5,308 nt of DNA from Globobulimina sp. (Eukaryota > Foraminifera > Rotaliida). A model generated the notes under the pieces. It had not been told where the DNA came from. It saw only the letters and a list, made by a program, of their open reading frames with translations, and did no database searches. Of the stretch, positions 1 to 5,304 are shown piece after piece; position 1 is the first letter of the stretch, and each line of letters opens with the position of its first letter. Where the stretch lies: positions 1 through 5,308 of the forward strand of contig PIVH01000635.1 of NCBI GenBank assembly GCA_003354225.1. The letters run 5' to 3'. The position numbers were made by a program, and so were the translations under genes.

Positions 1-1
1 A

Positions 2-178
2 GTCAATGCTAATGTAGAAATGTCAATGCTTGGAAGTTATGCATATTATGATTGGAAGAGCGAGTCCGGAGATATAATCCGAGTTCGATTGGATTGTAAT
101 TTTTGGACAGTTTGTTTTTGGAAAAATGGTGAATTTGTGTTCGAGGCAGAATTGAAAGACAAAAATAAAATCTATTAA
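2..178 (+). CDS. C-terminal fragment of a SPRY/B30.2-like domain protein (5' end outside window)
   Basis: The frame is open from the left edge to a TAA at 176-178 and gives 58 residues, with no start in view that must be the real one. The core reads GDIIRVRLDCNFWTVCFWKNG followed shortly by FVFEAELKDKNKIY. This is the SPRY pattern: GD-x-I-x-V-x-LD, then a strand, then F/W-x-KNG. SPRY/B30.2 domains are beta-sandwich protein-interaction modules without enzymatic activity, so the partner cannot be predicted. A typical SPRY domain continues after this point with a Y-x-P-x-ISLD-like strand. The bases behind the TAA read RRISLDITIL in the same frame, which supplies that strand, so the stop may be a nonsense mutation, a sequence error or the result of an unrecognised splice (see 179-338). 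A 9-bp direct repeat (GTCAATGCT at 2-10 and 21-29) lies in the coding part. The domain call is moderately sure; the gene end is not. Confidence 0.6.
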   Translation, partial: VNANVEMSMLGSYAYYDWKSESGDIIRVRLDCNFWTVCFWKNGEFVFEAELKDKNKIY

Positions 179-338
179 CGACGTATCAGTCTGGATATAA
201 CGATTTTAAATTGCTTTGAGTATCAAAACGCAAACTCTATTTTTTTCGAGCTGTTTGATAAAACGTAGTAGGTTTTTTCAACTTTAATCTTATCTCAAAA
301 CATGACACTGTTCTTACTACAGCAAAAAATGGAACTGA
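179..338 (+). pseudogene. In-frame continuation of the SPRY-like gene behind the TAA, possibly spliced
   Basis: The SPRY frame stays open after the TAA from 179 to a TAG at 266-268 and reads RRISLDITILNCFEYQNANS then IFFELFDKT. ISLD and FELFD look like the last strands of a SPRY domain rather than random UTR. A GT at 265 and a CTACAG ending at 322 could bound a 58-bp intron. Joining 264 to 323 keeps the frame, removes the TAG and ends at a TGA at 336-338 after KKWN. What is seen: the open frame, the splice-like borders and the interrupting TAA. What is inferred: that this is former or real coding sequence. Alternatives are that the TAA is the true end and this is 3' UTR with chance similarity, or that 176 is a base-call error. 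Confidence 0.4.
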
Positions 339-339
339 A
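265..339 (+). repeat. Intron-like dispersed repeat, copy 3 (+ orientation)
   Basis: It begins GTAGTAGGTTTTTTC, has a 16-nt segment absent from the other copies (280-295), then reads CAAAACATGACACTGTTCTT and reaches CTACAG at 322, then AGCAAAAAAT. It matches the reverse complement of copy 1 (2660-2718) and copy 2 (2994-3035). GT...AG borders at 265 and 322 would make a 58-bp intron in the upstream SPRY-like gene, which runs in the same direction. Confidence 0.7.
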
Positions 340-498
340 ACCCAGTATTACTCCAAGACAAACCTATTGCAAACCGTTCCTCAGATAATTGAAAAAATGT
401 ATAGAGCTCGATTGAATTTTGTCCCACTACCAACTACTTATTTGTGTAATTTTGTGTTACAATATTCTATGTTTTACAATTTCTACACAACACAAAAA
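339..498. other. Convergent 3' intergenic stretch between SPRY-like gene and SUV3-like gene
   Basis: AT-rich DNA between the ends of two converging genes, presumably 3' UTRs and poly(A) sites of both. I see no canonical AATAAA on either strand; AATAAG on the minus strand (about 440-445) is the nearest. One + frame is open from 262 to 507, but its first ATG is at 397 and it resembles no family I know, so I do not call a gene. Confidence 0.6.
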
Positions 499-2663
499 TC
501 AGTTTAATAATGAATCAGCTGTCAGTTGTTGTTGTTGTTGTTGTTTATAATGATATTTGTTTTGAATAGTGACATCATCAAAGCCCTGTTGAATCATATT
601 GGCAGCGACTTGTAGCAAATGTTGACATTTCTGATAATCGACAAATGTGGGAAACCTAAACGATAAAAAGCGATAACACGACAATATGGAATATAATAAT
701 TCCACATCGTTTATATCATTCACATCGATATTGATATTGATATTGATATTGATGCCCTCCGTATTTGTAGTTTTCAATTCATTCAATCCGATTTGTAAAT
801 TATTTTGTACTCTTTGCATGATCTCAATCAGTTGTTTCTCATCAAAATGCAGATAAACCAACTTATCATTTGCCAGATTCACGGCCCATTCATGAATAAA
901 GCCGAGAGCCTCAATCGCATTCTGTCTCAGCGGTATTGTGGTGAATATATACTTATCCTTCACTGACAACGGGATATTCTCCAAAATCTGCGCAATCTGC
1001 AACATGTCGTTATAATTTGCGATGAAAAACTCCTTTTTATTGATCTGACAGCGGTCTTTGAAACATTTGATGATATCACTGAACCTCAACCATGGAAATT
1101 GCTGCGCGATGTCATGGATATGAAGCTCTTCCGGACGCAGACAGGCAATGCCTTGGATTGGTGGCCGTTGTTGCAAATTCTTGTAAATATATTTGTAATC
1201 CCTCAGATTCACACAACTCACAAATCCCTCCTCGTACAGCTTGAACCGACCCGCTCTTCCCGCAATTTGCAGTATTTCCGAAGTGCTCAACTTGACTTTC
1301 TTAAATCCGTTGAATTTCTCCACCGAATAGAACAAAATGCGCTTAATATTCAAGTTCAAGCCCATTCCGATGGCGTCCGACGACACCAACACGTCATAGC
1401 CGGTGTGCTCATTATTAAATAGCTTTGCTTGCGTCCGTCGGTTTTCTGGCGGCAAACGACCGTAAATCAGCGCACATTTATACGCCGTATTGCGCTCAAT
1501 CTCGTTTTTGATTTTGTACAAATCGCCGCGATTAAAGCCGACGATGCAATCTCCTCTTTGGATGCCCTCATAATTCGTCATCGGGTTATCCATCCTCAGC
1601 GGACATAATCTTTTGTACTTTTTATACTCGATGCTGTCGCCGCACTTTTTCGCTATTTTGGTCACCAACTTCTTCACCGTCTCGTCGCCGCAAATATGGA
1701 TTTCCTTCGCATGAACTCCTAACAATGCACGCGTCCACGCCCAGCCACGGTCGTTGCCACATTCGCCCATTAACTGAATCTCGTCAATGACCGCGACATC
1801 GTATTCGGCCTCGAACACGTCGCACATCTCAATGGTGCACGAAGTGTGACTCGCACTCTCATCGCCAAACATCTCTTCGCCAGTCACCAGACGCGAACAT
1901 ATGCCGTCTTCCAACAGACTTTCATAGATTTCCCAGGCCAGCAATCGCAACGGAGCTTATTCGTAAATTGGAAGTTTTGCTGTTAATTAATTTATAGAAA
2001 TATGTACAGTGACAAACATACCGCAATACACTCCGTTCTTTGCCCGTTTTAATGCTTGCAATGCATGGTAGGTTTTGCCTGAATTTGTAGGTCCGTAATG
2101 ATAAATTATTTTGCGTTTTTGGTCTCTGGTCCGAGGATACCATGCTATGTTTGTTTGGCGCTGAAATTTACTGAAATTTCCAAATGAGACTGACTTAACA
2201 TTGCGGGTTTAACATATTTAGATTTGGTGCGGGTTCCTGAATGTATTCGTCATCCATTTTATCAATTTTATCCAACTCTTGTTTGAGAAGTTTTATTTGA
2301 TCGCAGGAATATTTGGGTTGCTGTACGTTGTTATTATTATTATTATTATTGCCGTTTTGATGGCCATTCAATACCAGTCTGGATATGTCATTTGACACTA
2401 ATCCTAAATGCGAATAGGTCACCAATTTTAGTGCTCGCTTTCTGTCTTTTAATTTCATAAATTCGTCTTTGTTCAAAGTGAGCTCAGCTATTCGCTCCGA
2501 TATATTTACACAAGGCGGCTGATCCAATATTAATTATATTGCAATTCAAATTAATACAAAGTGTAAGATGAATGAAACAAATGTTTCACAAAACTCGTAG
2601 CATTGCTGGTGTCAGAACAGTGCCAAACTGTCTATTTGCGATGACATAAAGCTGTCTCCTCAT
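499..2663 (-). CDS. SUV3: SUV3-like mitochondrial DExH-box RNA helicase, multi-exon
   Basis: ATP-dependent RNA/DNA helicase of the SUV3/SUPV3L1 family, which unwinds RNA for mitochondrial RNA degradation. My model joins exons 2663-2595, 2518-2214, 2170-2022 and 1955-499 (TGA stop at 501-499), giving about 659 residues against roughly 790 in human. Seen in model numbering: [24 protein letters not shown] with Walker A at 151-158; LVTGEE; DEIQ (motif II) at 232-235; [30 protein letters not shown] near 366; QIAGRAGRF (motif VI) at 404-412; then a SUV3-type C-terminal region with [11 protein letters not shown]. The last two exons are secure: joining 2022 to 1955 restores [16 protein letters not shown], the family pattern. 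The first two exons are less certain; a start at 2458 is the alternative. Exon 1 ([14 protein letters not shown]...) is basic with no acidic residue, as expected for a mitochondrial presequence. It carries Asn, Asn-Ile and Gln runs and runs divergently from the gene at 3056. Confidence 0.93.
526..543 (-). repeat. CAA trinucleotide repeat (poly-Gln) near the SUV3 C-terminus
   Basis: Six TTG units on + give six CAA codons on -, just before the last residues LTADSLLN. The codon purity suggests recent slippage expansion rather than selection on the protein alone. Confidence 0.9.
727..753 (-). repeat. Hexanucleotide repeat coding an Asn-Ile dipeptide run
   Basis: GATATT units on + read as AAT-ATC codons on -, giving four to five Asn-Ile pairs between two helical parts of the SUV3 C-terminal region. 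The reading is in frame with strong flanking homology, so it is a protein-coding microsatellite in a likely surface loop. Confidence 0.88.
1956..2021 (-). other. Intron (66 bp, phase 1) of the SUV3-like gene
   Basis: The donor is GTATGT at 2021-2016 and the acceptor is AATAAG ending at 1956. Removing it joins GVYCG-type coding to [11 protein letters not shown] in frame and reproduces the continuous SUV3 family sequence between motif I and LVTGEE. An earlier AACAG acceptor inside it would lead to a stop, so it is not used. The coding outcome makes this the best-supported intron of the window. Confidence 0.92.
2022..2170 (-). other. SUV3: SUV3 exon carrying the Walker A motif
   Basis: This short exon reads [49 protein letters not shown]. 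It has no ATG of its own and lies in a different frame from a longer, meaningless open frame at 1922-2143, so simple ORF calling misses it. The P-loop GPTNSGKT is invariant in SUV3 proteins and is essential for ATP binding. The 3' border is firm (GTATGT donor). The 5' border is a best guess: an acceptor TTTCAG ending at 2171 or 2161. Confidence 0.88.
2171..2213 (-). other. Probable short intron (43 bp, phase 2) of the SUV3-like gene
   Basis: The Walker A exon and the upstream open frame (2518-2195) are in different frames, so an intron or a frameshift must lie here. GTTAAA at 2213 with TTTCAG ending at 2171 is phase-consistent and gives ...[18 protein letters not shown]. The donor is weak and 43 bp is short. 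Other pairs, such as GTACAG at 2326 with the acceptor at 2161, also keep frame. Confidence 0.4.
2214..2518 (-). other. Upstream coding exon, probable N-terminal region of the SUV3-like protein
   Basis: Open frame on the minus strand, extending in fact to a TAA at 2197-2195. It reads [40 protein letters not shown], then an eight-Asn run, then [18 protein letters not shown]. It contains mostly charged, helical sequence and lies directly upstream of the Walker A exon in the same direction. SUV3 proteins have a poorly conserved helical N-terminal domain, so this placement is plausible although I see no diagnostic motif. The first ATG inside is at 2458, and a CAG at 2521-2519 could be the acceptor of an upstream intron. 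A separate small gene ending at 2195 is the alternative. Confidence 0.6.
2327..2350 (-). repeat. AAT/AAC trinucleotide repeat (poly-Asn, eight codons)
   Basis: A TTA/ATT microsatellite on + reads as eight consecutive Asn codons on -, within the proposed N-terminal exon of the helicase. Poly-Asn runs are common in AT-rich protist proteins. Confidence 0.88.
2519..2594 (-). other. Candidate first intron (76 bp, phase 0) of the SUV3-like gene
   Basis: It would link the basic leader at 2663-2595 to the exon at 2518. The acceptor GGATCAG behind an AT-rich tract is good. The donor GTTTTG is weak compared with GTATGT in the secure intron. In favour: it is the only phase-0 pair I found, it avoids stops in both flanks (TGA at 2588, TAA at 2536), and its size is like the other introns. 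Confidence 0.35.
2595..2663 (-). other. Candidate first exon coding a mitochondrial-type presequence
   Basis: ATG at 2663-2661 opens 23 codons, [12 protein letters not shown] then [11 protein letters not shown]. They hold four arginines, hydrophobic residues and no Asp or Glu, which is the composition of a mitochondrial targeting peptide. SUV3 helicases act in the matrix, so a leader is expected. The exon overlaps the end of repeat copy 1, and the frame stays open upstream to 2715, so the start is not unique. Confidence 0.4.
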
Positions 2664-2718
2664 TTCTATTTTTTGCTTTGGTAACAACCGTTTCTTGTTT
2701 TGAAAAAAACCTACTTAC
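2660..2718 (-). repeat. Intron-like dispersed repeat, copy 1 (- orientation)
   Basis: On the minus strand it starts GTAAGTAGGTTTTTTTC at 2718, continues CAAAACAAGAAACGGTTGTT and reaches AG at 2676 (CCAAAG) or 2666 (AAATAG), just before the proposed SUV3 start. It pairs with copy 2 over about 38 bases with about five differences, and with copy 3 through AGCAAAAAAT. Splicing would give a 43- or 53-bp intron in the 5' UTR. Confidence 0.75.
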
Positions 2719-2766
2719 ATATATATTGTTATATAATACCAACCTGAGATGGGAATTTCAGTCATT

Positions 2767-2802
2767 GCAATTTATTGATATGTTGCCATATCAATAAATT
2801 GC
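2767..2802. repeat. Perfect inverted repeat, 16-bp arms and 4-nt loop
   Basis: GCAATTTATTGATATG at 2767-2782 is the exact reverse complement of CATATCAATAAATTGC at 2787-2802, with TTGC between. It could form a hairpin in RNA or a cruciform in DNA. It lies in the divergent intergenic region, about 100 bp upstream of the proposed SUV3 start. No T-run of a terminator type follows directly, and its role is unknown. Confidence 0.92.
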
Positions 2803-2909
2803 CACATTTTTTATGGTCAAGAAATTTGCACCAATATTATTGTTGAAAAAAACGCCACAACGTATCGGTATCGACTCTGATGAAATGACAGTGCTACGAC
2901 AGTGATATG

Positions 2910-2917
2910 TATATAAA
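2910..2917 (+). promoter_or_regulatory. TATA-box-like sequence
   Basis: TATATAAA, a consensus-like TATA box, lies about 140 bp upstream of the ATG at 3056. In DNA this AT-rich, such a match is expected fairly often by chance, and the core promoter of this lineage is not known to me. Confidence 0.2.
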
Positions 2918-2993
2918 TTAATTTTTTTATTGTGAATTATTAAATTTCAAATAAATCTTTCTGTTGTGACAACTCGAACAGAAACGTTTGACG

Positions 2994-3035
2994 CTAAGCA
3001 AGAACAGTTTCATGTTTTGAAAAAAACCTACTCAC
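2994..3035 (-). repeat. Intron-like dispersed repeat, copy 2 (- orientation)
   Basis: On the minus strand it starts GTGAGTAGGTTTTTTTC at 3035, continues CAAAACATGAAACTGTTCTT and ends GCTTAG at 2994, giving 42 bp with good splice-site borders. Similarity to copy 1 also extends about ten bases upstream of the GT (CAATATAT). On the + strand the same element ends about 20 bp before the ATG at 3056, so a role in that gene's promoter is the competing view. Confidence 0.75.
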
Positions 3036-3055
3036 ATATATTGCTATAATATAGC

Positions 3056-4153
3056 ATGTCCAACAAATTGATAAATATTATTGTAAATGGCTACATTCGG
3101 AGGCATACAGATATACTACTAATACCAAACGATGTTATCAACATTTGTTGCATGTTTTATTCAAATGGACTTAAACTTTTTATTCATTTATCCAAAAACA
3201 CAGAGATATTTCAAATATATGATGTAAATAGCCGCAAAATATCAAAATTATCGACGTACACAAGATTTCGATCTTGTGCGTCGTCATTATGCTTTCCATT
3301 TTGTTACATCAATAACATATCATCCTATTTGCAAATACCATCACGATGCAATGGATTGGATATTAATTCGAATAAAGTGTACGACGGAATTATAGGAATC
3401 CAAAGGAAAGAGCTCGAGTTTGGTTCAGCGCATAGAATAAAAAAGCAATACAAGCCATGTATTATGATATTTGACTCGAATAAGATCGGTCATAACAAAC
3501 TGAAATATCATCGCTTTTTTTCTACACAAAGCGTACAAGCAACATTTGAGCCATTTATCTTTTGTGAATCTAATGGAATCATTCAAGAACATAATGGTTA
3601 CTTATATCAAATGAAATTTTCTGCAGTTGATCTTACTCACTTTACTCCAAATTTCCATTTTAAAATGATTGAAAGCAATGCTTTTTGGAATAAACCGCTG
3701 GGATATTTATCAATGGCGTATATGCAAAATTGTTCTAAAATATTCGCTATGACATTATGTCAATTACCAAAAACGCAATGTAAAGTATTTGATTTTGCAA
3801 ACAATAAATGGAAATCGGTCAAGTCTTTTGATTGTCAGAGAACGGAAGAAAACGCATATAAGCCACTGCATAATGACTATGATACAAACATTGTTTATGC
3901 AGTTTCTAATAATGGTGGTATTGGCAAATTAGATATGAATCAAAATAAATGGAATACATTGGTGCGGAATAAACATGCAAACGTTAAAATGAGTCTTAAT
4001 TTTGTATTGTGGATGGATAATAAGCATGTTTTATGCTGTTCAGATGCAAATTATTTTGGATATTGTGATTTAAGGACAAAAGGTACAAAATGGTGTGCAA
4101 TGTATCATGATAAGCAACGTTCAAAGTTTGTTGATCCAACAGTGTTTTTATAA
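3056..4153 (+). CDS. Uncharacterised 365-residue protein, possible kelch-like propeller
   Basis: A single uninterrupted frame runs from ATG 3056 to TAA 4151-4153, with no intron needed. The N-terminus has the pattern IIVNGYIRR (residues 8-16), a short gap, then IPNDVINICCMFY (23-35). Short segments of this kind head many uncharacterised protist proteins, often before propeller or SPRY domains. Later parts repeat a strand-turn pattern reminiscent of kelch blades: IFQIYDVNSRKISKL near 51-65, CKVFDFANNKWKSV near 242-255, IGKLDMNQNKWNTL near 289-302, GYCDLRTKGTKWC near 335-347. The D-x-x-x-NKW spacing is what suggests kelch, but the glycine pairs typical of kelch are mostly missing. There is no signal peptide or clear membrane segment, and no catalytic motif is evident. 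It would be an interaction scaffold if the propeller call holds. An AATAAA follows 22 bp after the stop, and the gene collides tail-to-tail with the kinesin. Confidence 0.8.
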   Translation: MSNKLINIIVNGYIRRHTDILLIPNDVINICCMFYSNGLKLFIHLSKNTEIFQIYDVNSRKISKLSTYTRFRSCASSLCFPFCYINNISSYLQIPSRCNGLDINSNKVYDGIIGIQRKELEFGSAHRIKKQYKPCIMIFDSNKIGHNKLKYHRFFSTQSVQATFEPFIFCESNGIIQEHNGYLYQMKFSAVDLTHFTPNFHFKMIESNAFWNKPLGYLSMAYMQNCSKIFAMTLCQLPKTQCKVFDFANNKWKSVKSFDCQRTEENAYKPLHNDYDTNIVYAVSNNGGIGKLDMNQNKWNTLVRNKHANVKMSLNFVLWMDNKHVLCCSDANYFGYCDLRTKGTKWCAMYHDKQRSKFVDPTVFL

Positions 4154-4174
4154 CAATATGAAACTGTAAAATGT

Positions 4175-4180
4175 AATAAA
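4175..4180 (+). terminator. Poly(A) signal AATAAA of the 3056-4153 gene
   Basis: A canonical AATAAA starts 22 nt behind the TAA stop. Cleavage 10-30 nt downstream would fall inside the last codons of the opposing kinesin gene, so the two transcripts would overlap at their 3' ends. Confidence 0.6.
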
Positions 4181-4184
4181 GTCT

Positions 4185-5304
4185 TCAGTCGAAACAAAAC
4201 CAACATAAAGGTACAGCTTCCTCCTCCTCCTTTTTTTTCTTCTTCTTCTTTTTTTTCGAAATATCGTCCAATTGTTTTTTTAGTTCCACAATCTCCAAAT
4301 CGTGCTTCCTTTGCAACTCATCCAATATCAAATTATATTTTACTTCCAAATCATGAGCAATTGCCGGCGCAGTGTCACATATAACAACACTTTTTTTTAT
4401 ATCACTTATATCCAGTTTTGCACCTTTGGCACTTTGGTGTAATTTCATTAAATATTTCAGCATTTTCTCGTGTCCCTTTGCTATGCTTTCTTGTTGTGTG
4501 TGATTTGCTAATTCTTGTTCAATTTTTAAAGCGTGATCAGTCGCATCAGATAATGACAGTAAATGTGCGATTTTGTCATTGCACTGTTCCAATTCGCTAT
4601 TTTTGTTTGAAATCTCTTCATTTAAAATATGATTGGACTGCACCGCCCCATCCAACTTATTTTGCAGTTCACCAATCTGACGAATATAATTCAAATCTTC
4701 TTCATCATCGTCATCAGAAAATAAATGGTCAGATCCTATGCTCTGTGCCGCACTGTATACAGTATTTACAAAATATGACAATATCAAATAGCATATACAC
4801 ACATTAATTGCTCCTTTATTGGCGGTATCGGCGAAGGTTTCTTTCTCGGCGACACAGCATTGCCGACGTGGAAACTCAATCTTTTTCTCGTAATCCTAGT
4901 CACGAGCTGTTGCATTCCCTTTTGTTGCACTAACTGCGCTTGCAAGGACTGCACCGTTTGCTGCAATTTCTTGATTTTGAGCTTTAGTGCCTGCACTGAT
5001 AAGTCCTCGTTTTTCTTCGCTTTGTTTTTAACGGTTTTGGCAGTTTGGGCGAAGCGCAGAGCTCGGATCGTTTCGTTGCGATTATAAATATGCGGCGAAC
5101 AGGCGACCAACATAATGGTCTTCGAGTTGCCGCCGAGAGAGTCCTTCAGAATGTGCGTTAATGGCGAGTCCCGATAGCCCGGTTTCTGTCCTTTGGAGAG
5201 ATAGGAAATAGCGGTGGTCAATGCCGACAAGGAAGAGTGAACTGCAGTCAGGTTTGAAAAGATCTGGTTATCAAACCTTTCAATCTTCTCAAGCTTTTTA
5301 TGAT
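4185..5304 (-). CDS. Kinesin, C-terminal part: end of motor domain, neck and coiled-coil tail (5' part outside window)
   Basis: Microtubule motor ATPase fragment of about 356 residues. The motor end reads NLTAVHSSLSALTTAISYL, then GYRDSPLTHILKDSLGGNSK, then MLVACSPHIYNRNETIRALR and FAQTAKTVKN. These are the switch II helix/L12, beta8 and alpha6 signatures; the YRDSPLT and LGGNSKT blocks are nearly invariant in kinesins. The neck KNKAKKNEDLSVQALKLKIK resembles conventional (kinesin-1-like) motors, but the subfamily is unsure. A coiled coil follows, then a basic Pro/Ser linker (SPRKKPSPIPPIKE). An intron around 4743-4802 joins to an acidic start (DDDDEED), then more coiled coil, a Lys9-Glu4 run and the TGA at 4187-4185. 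The catalytic P-loop lies outside the window. The exon's 5' border is probably the AG at 5306-5305, since a TAA occupies 5308-5306 in frame. The tail is short for a cargo motor. Confidence 0.92.
4218..4256 (-). repeat. Lys/Glu homopolymer run at the kinesin C-terminus
   Basis: AAA/AAG codons followed by GAG/GAA codons give nine Lys then four Glu. On + it is a pyrimidine-only tract of T and TCC/TTC units, a slippage-prone sequence that directly precedes the last ten residues. Confidence 0.85.
4743..4802 (-). other. Intron of the kinesin gene, borders ambiguous (50 or 56 bp)
   Basis: The motor-and-neck frame would stop at a TGA soon after 4799, while a second coiled-coil frame opens just downstream, so an intron is required. 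Two pairs keep the frame: GTGTGT at 4802 with TATACAG ending at 4753 (phase 2, joins KEQLI-AAQSIGSDH), and GTATATG at 4798 with GCACAG ending at 4743 (phase 0, joins KEQLMC-SIGSDH). The second donor is closer to the GTATGT of the secure SUV3 intron. Confidence 0.8.

Larger units (their letters stand above)
2664..3055. promoter_or_regulatory. Divergent intergenic region between SUV3-like gene and the 3056 gene
   Basis: About 390 bp of AT-rich DNA lie between two head-to-head genes and must carry at least the promoter of the + gene. It holds repeat copies 1 and 2, a perfect hairpin at 2767-2802 and a TATA-like octamer at 2910-2917. No convincing coding exon is visible on either strand: all frames between the two repeats are broken by stops. 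Confidence 0.6.

Noticed and set aside
176-178. Ciliate-type code in which TAA means Gln
   Set aside because: The helicase, kinesin and + gene use Gln CAA/CAG freely and contain no internal TAA or TAG over their exons; TAA ends the + gene at the expected place.
262-507. A + strand frame open for 81 codons behind the SPRY-like gene
   Set aside because: No ATG until 397, no family resemblance, and its first quarter is repeat copy 3, which is non-coding in the other two copies.
1099-1422. A 107-codon + strand open frame
   Set aside because: Antisense shadow of the conserved helicase exon, with no recognisable domain.
1922-2143. A 73-codon minus-strand open frame
   Set aside because: It overlaps the Walker A exon in the wrong frame and reads through the 66-bp intron; the in-frame reading shows clear SUV3 homology.
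2854-2864. Possible fourth repeat copy (TTGAAAAAAACGCC on +)
   Set aside because: Only the A-run and a few flanking bases match; the CCTACT part and the rest of the unit are missing.
2690-3045. Repeat copies 1 and 2 as a shared core promoter element
   Set aside because: Relative to the nearest gene start the two copies point in opposite directions, and the third copy lies between convergent gene ends. Not excluded for copy 2 alone.
4418-5087. Two + strand open frames (4418-4807 and 4860-5087)
   Set aside because: Antisense to the kinesin tail and neck exons; Cys/Leu-rich shadow translations with no motif.
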